A stretch of DNA of 64,000 bases from Neptunomonas phycophila (GCF_001922575.1 NZ_MRCI01000001.1:1054001-1118000); one strand, 5' to 3'; positions 18,809-27,650 are shown, counted from the stretch's first letter. Program-made: numbers and translations. The notes: generated from the letters alone by a model not told the origin.

Positions 18809-19036
18809 ATGGAACGGCTTGCTCCCGATGCTGCTATTCTAAAAAAATTAGCGACTATGAAGATGCCCTTTGGAAAATATGCCGGTAGGGTGTTGGTCGA
18901 TCTTCCTGAGCCTTACTTGTGTTGGTTTGAGAGAAAAGGTTTCCCTTCCGGTGAGTTAGGAATCCTTCTTCGTACTTTATACGAAATAAAAGTTAACGGA
19001 CTAGAAAGTTTATTGACGCCGTTGCGAGAGCAGTAA
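18809..19036 (+). CDS. DUF3820 family small protein
   Basis: A 75-residue protein with the DUF3820 pattern [19 protein letters not shown] followed by [13 protein letters not shown]. Function unknown; related segments occur in exonuclease-like proteins. ATG 18809 is chosen over GTG 18797 because AAAGGTGA lies just 9 bases before it. It is between tmcA and ybaK and probably in the same transcript. Confidence 0.85.
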   Translation: MERLAPDAAILKKLATMKMPFGKYAGRVLVDLPEPYLCWFERKGFPSGELGILLRTLYEIKVNGLESLLTPLREQ

Positions 19037-19047
19037 AAGGAAAAGGC

Positions 19048-19521
19048 ATGACCCCCGCTATCAATATCGCCAAAAAAGCCGGTATCCACTTTACAGTACA
19101 CGAATACCACCATAACCCAGCAGTCGAATCTTATGGCGAGGAAGCGGCCTCAGCGTTGGGAGCGGATGTAAAGCAGGTTTTTAAAACGTTGTTGGTTGCC
19201 ATGGAGGGCGACCAGAAAAAGTTAGCCGTTGCTGTGGTCCCTGTCGCAGGGCAGTTGCATTTAAAGTCTATGGCTTCGGCGCTAGGGTGTAAAAAAGTAG
19301 AAATGGCTGACCCTGCTGCCGCTCAAAGGTCTAGCGGGTATCTTGTGGGGGGGATCAGTCCTCTCGGGCAAAAAAAGAGACTACCAACCATTATTGATAG
19401 CTCATCAAATTTGTTTGAAACAATTTATGTTAGCGCAGGCCGCAGAGGTTTAGAGATAGAACTATCTCCTAGAGATTTGCACGCGCTGACATCGGCTAAG
19501 TTTGCCGATATAGGTCGATAG
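19048..19521 (+). CDS. ybaK: Cys-tRNA(Pro)/Cys-tRNA(Cys) deacylase YbaK
   Basis: A trans-editing factor that hydrolyses Cys mischarged on tRNA-Pro. The 157 residues cover the whole YbaK/ProX fold with the conserved Lys in [28 protein letters not shown] and the C-terminal [19 protein letters not shown] lies 7 bases before the ATG. It follows the DUF3820 gene by 11 bases and is the last plus-strand gene before the convergent glr operon. Confidence 0.93.
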   Translation: MTPAINIAKKAGIHFTVHEYHHNPAVESYGEEAASALGADVKQVFKTLLVAMEGDQKKLAVAVVPVAGQLHLKSMASALGCKKVEMADPAAAQRSSGYLVGGISPLGQKKRLPTIIDSSSNLFETIYVSAGRRGLEIELSPRDLHALTSAKFADIGR

Positions 19522-19551
19522 TTGAAAGTTAAGCATTTATGCTCATTTTAG

Positions 19552-19588
19552 ATCGCTCAGCGGACATAAAGTTTGTCCGCTAAGCGAT
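19552..19588. terminator. Long hairpin between convergent ybaK and glrR
   Basis: 15-base arms with a single mismatch (ATCGCTCAGCGGACA and TGTCCGCTAAGCGAT) and a 7-base loop, located between two convergent stops. There is no T-run on either side, so a classical intrinsic terminator is not certain, but position and stability suggest a bidirectional transcription end. Confidence 0.6.
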
Positions 19589-19614
19589 TAGCTCAAGCTG
19601 ATTCGTTACGGGAT

Positions 19615-20994
19615 TTATCCGGCTTTTCGTTTTACTGCAGAGCTGGTTAACGCCGTTTTTCTTCGCGTTTTATATTCAGCCGCTTCAATGCCATGCTTGT
19701 TGAGTAGCTTGTAAAAATCCGTGCGATTACGCTGAGCTATACGAGCCGCGTGCGTTACATTTCCTTCCGTAACTTGTAACACTTGAATCAAATATTTCTT
19801 CTCAAATTCAGCCCTAGCATCGTTAAACGATGGAATAACATCTTCCTGGTTCGATGTGGCATTTTTAACCAAGCCTTCAGAAATAACCGGACTCGAAGCG
19901 AGAGCAACCACTTTTTCAATAACGTTTTCCAGTTGGCGAACGTTCCCCGGCCATGCTTTTTGAGCCAAGAGGTGTAAAGCACCAGGAGAAATATTCCGCA
20001 CTTTACGGTTATGCTTCTTAGCCGCAATCGCTAAAAAGTGTCTTGCTAATACAGGTATGTCTTCAGGTCTGTCATGCAGTGGTGGTAAAACAAGGTTAAC
20101 CACATTTAAGCGATAGAAGAGGTCCTCACGAAACTCTTTAGACTGCATAGCTTGTTCAAGGTTACGGTGAGTCGCTGAGATAACCCGAACATTAACGGGT
20201 ATATCATTCACTGCGCCAACAGGGCGGATAACACGTTCTTGTAAAACACGAAGCAGCTTAACCTGTAACTGAATGGGCATATCGCCTATTTCATCGAGAA
20301 ATAGCGTGCCACCCTCAGCCGCTTTAATTAGACCCGCGTGCTCAGAAACGGCACCCGTGAATGCCCCTTTACTGTGGCCAAATAATTCGCTTTCTAATAA
20401 GTGCTCAGGTACTGCCGCGCAATTTAAAGCCACAAAGCGCTGGTTTGCTCGGGGGCTAGCCATATGTATGGCGCGAGCGAGCAGCTCTTTGCCCGTGCCG
20501 CTAGGCCCTGTGATGAGTACGCTAATATCAGACTCGGCAACACGGTGGGCTTGGTCTAGCAACTGAATCATAGATGGGCTTTTAGTGATAATACCATCAC
20601 GCCAGCGCGTGTCTCGACGTCGCTCAGCTGATACTAATGCCGCTTTAACCGTGTCCAGTAATTGAACTTTATCAATTGGTTTGGTCAAGAAGCCAAAAAT
20701 ACCTTGTTGAGTAGCTGATACCGCTTCTGGAATAGAGCCGTGAGCTGTAATAATAATAACAGGGACTGCTGGCCATTTTTGCTGAACGTATTTGAACAGC
20801 GTCATACCGTCCATTTCATCCATTAAAAGATCAGTTATGATCAAGTCAACAGGGTTTGTTGGCAGTGTACGTAGAGCTTCTTCACCACTTCTGGCAGTAA
20901 TTACCTTATAACCAGAAGCTTCGAGCCGCATGGAGAGAAGCGATAGAATACTATCATCATCATCTACCAATAGAATGCGTGTGAGTTGCGTCAT
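19615..20994 (-). CDS. glrR: Sigma-54-dependent response regulator GlrR (QseF)
   Basis: Enhancer-binding response regulator of 459 residues: receiver domain 1-120 with phosphoacceptor Asp55 (LIITDLLMDE), AAA+ domain about 140-375 with GPSGTGKE and the sigma-54 contact loop GAFTGA, and a C-terminal Fis-type helix-turn-helix. In enterobacteria GlrR drives sigma-54 transcription of the sRNA GlmY and of rpoE for envelope homeostasis. It follows the qseG stop by three bases and is the third gene of glrK-qseG-glrR. Orthology is inferred from this gene order. Confidence 0.88.
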   Translation of the reverse strand: MTQLTRILLVDDDDSILSLLSMRLEASGYKVITARSGEEALRTLPTNPVDLIITDLLMDEMDGMTLFKYVQQKWPAVPVIIITAHGSIPEAVSATQQGIFGFLTKPIDKVQLLDTVKAALVSAERRRDTRWRDGIITKSPSMIQLLDQAHRVAESDISVLITGPSGTGKELLARAIHMASPRANQRFVALNCAAVPEHLLESELFGHSKGAFTGAVSEHAGLIKAAEGGTLFLDEIGDMPIQLQVKLLRVLQERVIRPVGAVNDIPVNVRVISATHRNLEQAMQSKEFREDLFYRLNVVNLVLPPLHDRPEDIPVLARHFLAIAAKKHNRKVRNISPGALHLLAQKAWPGNVRQLENVIEKVVALASSPVISEGLVKNATSNQEDVIPSFNDARAEFEKKYLIQVLQVTEGNVTHAARIAQRNRTDFYKLLNKHGIEAAEYKTRRKTALTSSAVKRKAG

Positions 20995-20997
20995 TCC

Positions 20998-21510
20998 TTA
21001 ATGTTCCTCACGTTGACGTGTTATTGCTTGCTCAATCTCAGTAAGTGCGTCGATTTGTTCCTGCAGTTTGGCAATTGTCTTTTTTGCCTCTGCATATCTT
21101 GCATTTACTACATCCTTGGATTCGAGCTGTCGTAAGTTTGCCTGAGTCTGTCTGAACCTCAGATAAAGATACCTATCTGCATAGCATGTTTTACTTGGCA
21201 GTAAGGGGAGTTGTTTAAATAACCCCAATGCTGACCTTAGTGCCGTTTTATTACTTATTTCACTACTTAGCAAGTTTGCTTGGCGCGCAGTGTCATGTTT
21301 AAAGGCTTCAATAAGTGCTTTTTTTTGTTGTTTATCAGCTAGGATAAACGTGTGTTCATCGTCGAGGAAAACATGTAAATCGTTTTCTTTTACAAAGCAC
21401 CCAGCTTGTTGAGCTTGTTCGACAGGTTCTTTTGCGGGATCAGAAAGCGTTGCGCATCCCGTAAACAGTGCCAAGCTAGTAAAAGCTAGACTATATTTTA
21501 TTAACATCAT
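20998..21510 (-). CDS. qseG: QseG-like outer-membrane lipoprotein
   Basis: A 170-residue lipoprotein with lipobox LFTGC (Cys19), placed between glrK and glrR as in enterobacteria, where QseG (YfhG) binds and modulates the kinase. The mature part is helical with a coiled C-terminal stretch. Sequence identity with the enterobacterial protein is not obvious by eye; the call rests on position and lipoprotein nature. The start ATG overlaps the kinase stop (ATGA). Confidence 0.72.
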   Translation of the reverse strand: MMLIKYSLAFTSLALFTGCATLSDPAKEPVEQAQQAGCFVKENDLHVFLDDEHTFILADKQQKKALIEAFKHDTARQANLLSSEISNKTALRSALGLFKQLPLLPSKTCYADRYLYLRFRQTQANLRQLESKDVVNARYAEAKKTIAKLQEQIDALTEIEQAITRQREEH

Positions 21511-22901
21511 ACAGGTTCCAATGGAATCCTTAATCGGAAAACAATACATCCTTTTGAGTTCTCGATGAGGGTTAAATCTCCACTCATCGCACTTGCCGCT
21601 TCCTTTGCAATGCTTAAACCGATACCGGTCCCTTTCATGGACCCTGTTCGACGTTTACTGCCTTGAAAGAATGGCTCAAAAATACGCTGAGTGTCATCTT
21701 CAGGGATAGGTTGTCCTGAATTACTCACATCAATAATCAGATTGTCTTTAATGGTTTTGGTTCCAATACTGATCTGGCCATTCTTGTCAGTATAATATAC
21801 CGCATTTGAAATCAAATTGTTTACTACTCTTTGCAACATTGATCGATCAACTTCAATTATGGGGGCGCTTTCGGGCACGGTAACCGTGAGATCTTTTTCG
21901 GCTATTAATAATTGTAAAGAAGAGAGTGAAGACATCACCAGCTTTTGTATATTTACTTTATCTTTTTTCAGAGTGTAAGACTGTTGGAGCTGGTTATAGT
22001 CTAACAGTTGTTCAATTAATGATTGAAGGTTTAAGCTACTGTTTCTTATTAGAGACACTACGTGTGTTTGTCTATTGTTAAGTGGGCCAGGGACTTGCTC
22101 TTCAAGTAAATCGGCACCTTCTCTGATTGTGGTCAGTGGTGTTTTTAGCTCGTGAGATATGTGTTGTATGAATTGACCTTTGGCCGCTTCAAGCTCCGTT
22201 AAGTGTGTGTCTAGCCATTGCAGTTGTTCATCAAGCTGCATGATTTCAGCTGGGCCTTTTAGAGGAGTGTTGGGTAGCGGTTCACGACGTCCAATGGCTT
22301 TAATTCGAGTGATGAGTCCGGCTATTGGTTTAGAAATAATTGTCGATAGTAGCAGCATCAAAATGAGGGTGGCGAATATTAACAGACCAGTTTGGATCCA
22401 CAGTGCGTTGCGAGTTAGTTTGGCGTTTTCCTGAAGTTCTGAGAAACGAACTCCCATCTCCTTTACGTTGAGTTCAGCCAATTCGCGGCTCATTAATGGT
22501 AAATCATTAATAAACTCCGAGGCTGGGTTGTTTTCTATATTGTTTAAAATTTGAGTAAATTTAACCAGCGTCGTGTTTTTTTCAGTTAAAAAAGTTTGAA
22601 CTGCTAGTAAATTCCGAAACGCGTTTATTTGTTCATTAAGCCTTTCTCTTAATGTATCTGATTGCACAATTTGATATTGGTTGGCCGAGCGCACTATGTC
22701 TTCTGCACTGCGTTCTAAGAGACTACCTTGTTGGCTCATCTCAATAGCGTTCTGGGTTTGAAGGTAGCTAAGTTGCAGTTGAGCTTCGAGAACGTCACTG
22801 GTTTTATAGAGCATAAAGCCAATGGGGGTGATGATAAGTATAAACGCAATCATCACTAATCGTTTGAGGGACCGAGGTTGCCAAAATGCATTAAAGGACA
22901 T
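21507..22901 (-). CDS. glrK: Sensor histidine kinase GlrK (QseE)
   Basis: Membrane kinase of 464 residues partnering GlrR. TM1 about 14-33, periplasmic helical domain 34-165, TM2 about 168-190, HAMP, HisKA with phosphoacceptor His250 in FIQHISHELKTPLTT, and HATPase with NLISNAVYYT and GTGIGLSIAKEA. It begins the operon; the 100 bases upstream hold a short perfect hairpin that may end the EF-hand transcript. No GlmY-like sRNA was recognised nearby. Confidence 0.88.
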   Translation of the reverse strand: MSFNAFWQPRSLKRLVMIAFILIITPIGFMLYKTSDVLEAQLQLSYLQTQNAIEMSQQGSLLERSAEDIVRSANQYQIVQSDTLRERLNEQINAFRNLLAVQTFLTEKNTTLVKFTQILNNIENNPASEFINDLPLMSRELAELNVKEMGVRFSELQENAKLTRNALWIQTGLLIFATLILMLLLSTIISKPIAGLITRIKAIGRREPLPNTPLKGPAEIMQLDEQLQWLDTHLTELEAAKGQFIQHISHELKTPLTTIREGADLLEEQVPGPLNNRQTHVVSLIRNSSLNLQSLIEQLLDYNQLQQSYTLKKDKVNIQKLVMSSLSSLQLLIAEKDLTVTVPESAPIIEVDRSMLQRVVNNLISNAVYYTDKNGQISIGTKTIKDNLIIDVSNSGQPIPEDDTQRIFEPFFQGSKRRTGSMKGTGIGLSIAKEAASAMSGDLTLIENSKGCIVFRLRIPLEPV

Positions 22902-22958
22902 TGTTAGACTTCTTTCAGGAAATAAATGAATTATGCAGTGTTTCTCCTCATAGGTTAA

Positions 22959-22976
22959 GCGAGCCGTGAGGCTCGC
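22959..22976 (-). terminator. Short hairpin between EF-hand gene and glrK
   Basis: Perfect 7-bp GC-rich arms GCGAGCC / GGCTCGC around a 4-base loop, 26 bases beyond the EF-hand stop. No T-run, so a weak or Rho-assisted end is possible. Confidence 0.4.
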
Positions 22977-23001
22977 AAGGAAAAGGTAGGTCTGCCTTCA
23001 A

Positions 23002-23337
23002 TCAGAGCTGTATTAGCGCCGTGCTACCGAGTAGGTGTTTCAGTTGGCCGGTTATCATTGATTGAGGTGCGTTGAGTTCTTGGCTGCTTATATATCCATC
23101 CTTATTTAGGTCGAGTTCAAGAAAGTTTTCTGCGAAATTTAGATCCTCCATGGCTTCAATAAAGCTAAGGCGCTGATCATTATTTCTGTCTAATTTTTTC
23201 AGTAAGTGCTTTTTTTGAGCCTGTACTTTATGAGTACCATCTTGGTCTTTTTGTGTAGAAGCATTCGCCATCATTGCGTTTGACAGACAAATATTGCTAA
23301 CCAAAACCGTGCTCAACGCTACTGTGATAAAGCGCAT
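23002..23337 (-). CDS. Secreted EF-hand protein
   Basis: A 111-residue protein with a signal peptide (about 1-26) and two calcium-binding EF-hand loops, DRNNDQRLSFIE and DLNKDGYISSQE, both with acidic residues at positions 1, 3, 5 and 12 largely kept. Such small periplasmic EF-hand proteins are common; function unknown. Its upstream region holds a near-perfect 18-base palindrome, possibly bound by the neighbouring TetR protein. Confidence 0.8.
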   Translation of the reverse strand: MRFITVALSTVLVSNICLSNAMMANASTQKDQDGTHKVQAQKKHLLKKLDRNNDQRLSFIEAMEDLNFAENFLELDLNKDGYISSQELNAPQSMITGQLKHLLGSTALIQL

Positions 23338-23462
23338 TATTTATTCTCCTTCCGATACTACAAAAGAGTGTATCAAAAAGCGTTCCATTATTTGAAAATG
23401 TATTATAAATCAGTGGTTTATGTTTTTTGTTTTTGAGGGAAGCTGTTGTGCGTGTTTAATAG

Positions 23463-23480
23463 TGTATCTATATGGATACA
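23463..23480. promoter_or_regulatory. Near-perfect palindrome TGTATC-N6-GATACA
   Basis: An 18-base dyad with 16 of 18 positions symmetric, between the EF-hand gene and the tetR gene. It has the size of a TetR-family operator. Single GATAC/GTATC halves recur at 23353, 23371, 23530 and 24175, the last one in the tetR-lipoprotein intergenic space. Confidence 0.5.
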
Positions 23481-23547
23481 TAGGTGGTGTTGCTAGAGTC
23501 TAGTCCTTACAAATCAAGGGCTTGTGGTGTATCAAAAAAGAGACAAG

Positions 23548-24135
23548 CTAGATTCTAGGAATCATCTTCATAAAGTTTTGAACGGTAGCGTCATAAGTTT
23601 CAGATGAGGGATTAGTCGCGCTCATTACGCGTAACCCCCAGATACTTGCGACCAGCGTCTTGGCAAGGCCGGTGCAATTCGCACGCTTGTCTATTTCACC
23701 GTTTTGTCTTGCTTGTAAAAGCGCATCTTTGATAAGGCTTTCTATTAGGCTTAAGTAGGCGATAACTTTTTTGACTATTTCGTCATTGCGATGAGCAAGC
23801 TCTAGTAAGGTATTCACCATAAGGCAGCCTTTGCCTGTGTTGTCGTGCTTCATTTCTTCCGCTATTTTAAGGAATAGCTGTTCGATTCCATCGATTGCAT
23901 TTGGAGAGGTCGTTAGGCAGGATCTGATTCGTGCTAAGCTTCGATTCGCATAAACATCAATGACTTCTAAAAACAGTCCTTTCTTACTTTTGAAGGCACC
24001 GTATAGCGAGCCAGGCTGAAGCTCAGTCGCATCAACAAGCCGGTTAATTGAAGTGGCAGAATAACCTGTGCTCCAGAAAACATGCATGGCTTTATCGAGT
24101 ACTTCTTGCCTATCAAATTCAGAGGGCCTTGACAT
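23548..24135 (-). CDS. TetR/AcrR family repressor
   Basis: A 195-residue regulator with N-terminal helix-turn-helix (VFWSTGYSATSINRLVDATELQPGSLYGAF spans 24060-23971) and a ligand domain with GKGCLMVNTLLELA, typical of the ComR/AcuR-like branch. ATG 24135 (MSRPSEFDRQ) is chosen for its AGGTAA ribosome site; a longer in-frame reading would overlap the divergent lipoprotein gene. It is divergent from that lipoprotein with 65 bases between, a classic arrangement for repressor and target, though the ligand is unknown. Confidence 0.86.
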   Translation of the reverse strand: MSRPSEFDRQEVLDKAMHVFWSTGYSATSINRLVDATELQPGSLYGAFKSKKGLFLEVIDVYANRSLARIRSCLTTSPNAIDGIEQLFLKIAEEMKHDNTGKGCLMVNTLLELAHRNDEIVKKVIAYLSLIESLIKDALLQARQNGEIDKRANCTGLAKTLVASIWGLRVMSATNPSSETYDATVQNFMKMIPRI

Positions 24136-24200
24136 GGCTTTACCTGTATTATTCTTATAGTTTATTTTATTTATGATACAAACCTTGGGTTTCGTCAACA

Positions 24201-25163
24201 ATGAAGCGTAATTTATCCGGCCCGTTTTACTTATTACTACCTTTGTTCTTTTTGTCTGCTTGTTCTCCTATCAAGCCAAGTGTGGATAGTGACAAGCCTT
24301 ACGAGTTTATACGTGGCGCTGTTATAAAAGATGATGATGGTTTTACAATCACGCCCTGTTTTAGCCAAACTAAACGACAATTAGTTGATACATCTGGCTT
24401 ATTATCGCGACGATACAATGAACAATCCCCTACAAGTCGTTTGCCAGTTTATATGGAGCTTTGGGCCTATCAGCAGGTCGATCTGGCGTGGAATCTATAC
24501 GGTGTCAACCTAGCTGGTGGTGGGAGTAAAGCCTGCAATACTGATTTACGAAATGTAGAGTACCGGGCAGGCGGTGTGAATCCAGTGTGGGTTGCCGATG
24601 TCTTTGGCGATCATATACGAGTCGAAATTATTCATGAATTGCGATCAATGACCTTCCCTATTTCAGAATCTCCCAGCTTACCTTTTACTTGGCAGTCGAG
24701 TATTACAGGTATTAAAGGACGCACTCATGATCTCGAAATGCAGTTTAGGCGCCAAACTTGTCGTGATGCGGTAGGGGCGTGGTATCCCTTGGTAGCTGAA
24801 GTTAACCTCGATGGTAAAGTGCTCAAAGGCTGCGCGCGCGAGGGAGACTTAATGAGTAGGTCGCTTCCGGGGCGTTACAGTAATGACCTAGCTCCTGATG
24901 AATCATTTGTTGTGTTGGACTTATTAGCGGGTCATCAAGCAAAACTATTGGTTGATTACCGCAATGGACAACCTTTGAGTATTTTAGAAGGTAATTGGCA
25001 GTTGAATAAAAGTGGCCGTTTAGAGTTGAACTTCGTCTCTGTTAATGGGCTAGCTCAACAAACAATACTTGTTATGCAGCGTAGCGCTAAAGGGGCTCTT
25101 GTGCCGTATGGCTATAGTGAGATCTTTGGTAATGCCTCATTAGCGCTGGAACGATCTGAGTAA
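24201..25163 (+). CDS. Putative outer-membrane lipoprotein, COG3650-like C-terminal half
   Basis: A 320-residue protein with lipobox LSAC (Cys21, followed by Ser, so outer-membrane sorting is expected). The middle has a Cys-rich pattern, QTCRDAVGAWYPLVAEVNL then LKGCAREGD, resembling COG3650/META-type lipoproteins where similar Cys pairs occur. The role is unknown. No ribosome site is clear before ATG. Its stop is two bases from the convergent J-domain gene. Divergence from the TetR gene suggests repression by it. Confidence 0.68.
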   Translation: MKRNLSGPFYLLLPLFFLSACSPIKPSVDSDKPYEFIRGAVIKDDDGFTITPCFSQTKRQLVDTSGLLSRRYNEQSPTSRLPVYMELWAYQQVDLAWNLYGVNLAGGGSKACNTDLRNVEYRAGGVNPVWVADVFGDHIRVEIIHELRSMTFPISESPSLPFTWQSSITGIKGRTHDLEMQFRRQTCRDAVGAWYPLVAEVNLDGKVLKGCAREGDLMSRSLPGRYSNDLAPDESFVVLDLLAGHQAKLLVDYRNGQPLSILEGNWQLNKSGRLELNFVSVNGLAQQTILVMQRSAKGALVPYGYSEIFGNASLALERSE

Positions 25164-25165
25164 CG

Positions 25166-25636
25166 TTATTCCTTAAGCAGTGTATCTCGTGCTTGGTTTA
25201 TCTGACTGGCTAAAAAATTACTTCCGCCTTGGTCTGGGTGAAGTTTTTGCATTAAGCGCTTATGCGCAGCAATAATCTCTGCGTGGCTTGCCTCTTCAGG
25301 TACGCCTAAGATATCAAGCGCTTCTTGACGAGAAAGGCTTCCATTATTGGGCTGTTGAGCTGTTTTCTTTGTTTTTCCTCGCAATAGAGTGCGTAAAAAT
25401 GGAAAAACACGTAAAAGAAGAAAGCTATATTTTTTAACAAAAATAAGAGCCGTTAATAAGGCGGCTCCAAACCAATGAAGTCGGCCCGTTATCGTTAATA
25501 TAACGATGAGAACCACCGCAATGATAAACAGTAGTTTTAACGTGGCTCTTGGTCGTTGTGCTGCCGGTTGGCGCTTTAGCCAAAACAGGCTGTAAATCAG
25601 AAGAGCGCATAAAATAACAATTACAAATGGGGTCAT
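25166..25636 (-). CDS. Membrane J-domain protein
   Basis: A 156-residue protein with two N-terminal membrane helices (about 3-20 and 33-60), a basic linker and a C-terminal J-domain (about 103-155) with the HPD motif in MQKLHPDQGG. J-domains stimulate DnaK-type chaperones; this topology resembles Tim14/Pam18-like and bacterial DjlA-like proteins that bring DnaK to the membrane. The target is unknown. Overlapping of transcripts with the convergent lipoprotein gene is likely given the two-base gap. Confidence 0.85.
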   Translation of the reverse strand: MTPFVIVILCALLIYSLFWLKRQPAAQRPRATLKLLFIIAVVLIVILTITGRLHWFGAALLTALIFVKKYSFLLLRVFPFLRTLLRGKTKKTAQQPNNGSLSRQEALDILGVPEEASHAEIIAAHKRLMQKLHPDQGGSNFLASQINQARDTLLKE

Positions 25637-25693
25637 AGTCGTTTTCTAAATCATAGGAAGGATTAAGAGTAACGCGCTAAGCAGTCGAAAGAA

Positions 25694-25722
25694 AGCGCCC
25701 GTGTGTCTGTCACAAGGGCGCT
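25694..25722 (-). terminator. Candidate terminator after olsF
   Basis: 7-bp arms AGCGCCC / GGGCGCT with additional GTG/CAC pairing inside, followed on the minus strand by TTTCTTTC. It lies 44 bases beyond the olsF stop. Confidence 0.6.
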
Positions 25723-25765
25723 GGTTGGGTAAATGGTAATTGGCTTGTAAGTGCTCTCTGCTGGA

Positions 25766-27526
25766 TTACTCAGAGGATGCTTGTAATAACTCAAGACTGC
25801 TGGTTTTTGGTGTGCGATTCTCTTGCATGTACTTAGCTCGTTTTTTTGGTTTTAAATAGTGCATATCTACCAAGACTAACCCATCGACACAGTAATTAAA
25901 GCTGGCGTCTACTCCAAAGTCTAAAAAACGCACGCCGCCGGTTTCACACAGTTCGCTATACTGCTTAAACAATGTGGGGACGGAAGCACCCAAATAATCA
26001 AGTTGCTCACGTAAGCGTTTGAAGTCAGCTTTATAATCATTACCATCAAACAATGTGAAGATATTATCGGCTACCTCTGCGCTGATTCGGTAGGGGGAAT
26101 TAGCTTTAGCCAGTAGCTCGGTATCATCAAAATAATGTTGATAAAACCAGACTAGTAAATCTTTAGCCGACTTAGGGTAACTATTGCTAAGGCTAACAGG
26201 GCCGAACATGTATCGAACATCGGGGTTTTTCTTGAGATAAGCGCCGATACCGTACCATAAGTACTCTAGGCTACGTTTCCCCCAATACTTAGGCTGAACA
26301 AAGCTTCTTCCTAATTCTATCCCTTGCTCGTAATAGGGGAGCATGGCATCAGAGTATTGAAATAGGCTAGCGCTATAGAGTGGGCTGCTTTTATCAAAGA
26401 CAAGCTTGTGAGCTTCGGCTAGACGGTAAGCCCCTGCTATTTCTAAGTCATCTTCATCCCATAAGATAAGGTGGCGATAATAGTGATCATATTTATCAAG
26501 GTCCTTATTACGTCCGGTACCTTCACCAACGCAGCGAAATGAGACTTCACGTAAACGCCCTATTTCTTGCATGACAGCTGAATCGGGTTGATGGTCAAAA
26601 AGAAAGATCTTTTTCCCATCGGATGTTTCGCCTAAGAGCTCGGCGGATTTTAGCTCTTGTTTTAGCGCTTGCCTGTCTTGCGGATGTGCGATCGTTTTTT
26701 CTGTAACGAATAGCGGACTTTTGCGCTTTGCGATTCGGTATAAATGCTTGCGCAGTAACTTGGCTTTCTCGTTAAATGAAAGAGGAATGCTATCTATTTG
26801 GCTGCTGGGAATAGGCTCGCCGATTCTGATAGGTAGAGTTACCGATTGTTTGTTAAACATTTCATGAGCCAGCAGTAGTGCTGACATTGATTTGTTTAGA
26901 TAGGAAATACCATAAAACAAGGGAGAGTTTTTGCCACCCACGTAAACAGGCAGAATGGGTGCGTTGGCCTTTTTAGCAAAGCGTAAAAAGCCACTATTCC
27001 ATTTGCCGTCTTTAATGCCTGTTACTCCTGCTCGCGATACTTCGCCAGCGGGGAAGACTATGATAGCTTCTTCGTTTCGTAGTGAGTTGACTATACGAGC
27101 AATGTCTCGCTTCATAGTGCTTTTACCGAGGTTGTCGACTGGTAAAAACAATGAGTTGAGCTGATCAAAATGGCTTAATACATCGTTAGCAACAATACGT
27201 ACATCACGCCTGACTTCTCCCACCATTTTTAATAAAGCTAAACCATCTAAGGCTCCAAGAGGGTGGTTTGCAACGATGACAACGCGTCCGGTTGATGGGA
27301 TGTTGAGTCGATCCTTATTGCTGAGCGTGTATCCAAAGTTAAAGTAATCAAGAACGCAATCAACAAATTCAAACCCTGTTTTTTCCTCGTGTTCGCGTAG
27401 AAAACGATTGATTTCGTCTTCATGAATCAATTTGCGTAAGCAAAAAAGCGTGGAGTTACGTAAAGGCGCCGGTTTATTCGTAAAAGAAGGAAACTTAGAT
27501 GTGAGCACCTGTTCAACATTGATCAT
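25766..27526 (-). CDS. olsF: Fused ornithine-lipid synthase, PlsC plus GNAT acyltransferase (OlsF-like)
   Basis: A 586-residue fusion. The N-terminal half (about 70-290) is a PlsC-type O-acyltransferase with NHPLGALD (His88, Asp94) and FPAGEVSR; the C-terminal half (about 310-560) is an OlsB-like N-acyltransferase of the GNAT superfamily with EIAGAYRLA and ELGRSFVQPKYWGKRSLEYL (26321-26262). Separate OlsB and OlsA make ornithine lipids in two steps; the fused enzyme in Serratia and relatives was named OlsF. This is a phosphorus-free membrane lipid, and an array of PhoB-like repeats precedes the gene. The fusion order fits OlsF; the actual amino acid acylated is inferred. Confidence 0.8.
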   Translation of the reverse strand: MINVEQVLTSKFPSFTNKPAPLRNSTLFCLRKLIHEDEINRFLREHEEKTGFEFVDCVLDYFNFGYTLSNKDRLNIPSTGRVVIVANHPLGALDGLALLKMVGEVRRDVRIVANDVLSHFDQLNSLFLPVDNLGKSTMKRDIARIVNSLRNEEAIIVFPAGEVSRAGVTGIKDGKWNSGFLRFAKKANAPILPVYVGGKNSPLFYGISYLNKSMSALLLAHEMFNKQSVTLPIRIGEPIPSSQIDSIPLSFNEKAKLLRKHLYRIAKRKSPLFVTEKTIAHPQDRQALKQELKSAELLGETSDGKKIFLFDHQPDSAVMQEIGRLREVSFRCVGEGTGRNKDLDKYDHYYRHLILWDEDDLEIAGAYRLAEAHKLVFDKSSPLYSASLFQYSDAMLPYYEQGIELGRSFVQPKYWGKRSLEYLWYGIGAYLKKNPDVRYMFGPVSLSNSYPKSAKDLLVWFYQHYFDDTELLAKANSPYRISAEVADNIFTLFDGNDYKADFKRLREQLDYLGASVPTLFKQYSELCETGGVRFLDFGVDASFNYCVDGLVLVDMHYLKPKKRAKYMQENRTPKTSSLELLQASSE

Positions 27527-27565
27527 CGGAGGACCCTGTAGCTTAACAACATGGTCGAGAAGATT

Positions 27566-27605
27566 ATGGCAAGTATATGACGATGTGCTGACATAAAGAT
27601 GACAG
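27566..27605 (-). promoter_or_regulatory. Array of four PhoB-like 7-mers (tandem Pho box)
   Basis: On the minus strand, reading toward olsF, four 7-mers occur with a strict 11-base period: CTGTCAT, ATGTCAG, TCGTCAT and TTGCCAT, each separated by 4 bases. The Pho box is two CTGTCAT repeats with a 4-base spacer. The first is a perfect match and the others keep 5 of 7. CATAAT, overlapping the last repeat, can serve as -10, about 37 bases before the olsF ATG. Confidence 0.72.
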
Positions 27606-27650
27606 TTAGGTGACGCCTAGTCGGCGATTGAGAAACTATTTACTTAATGG

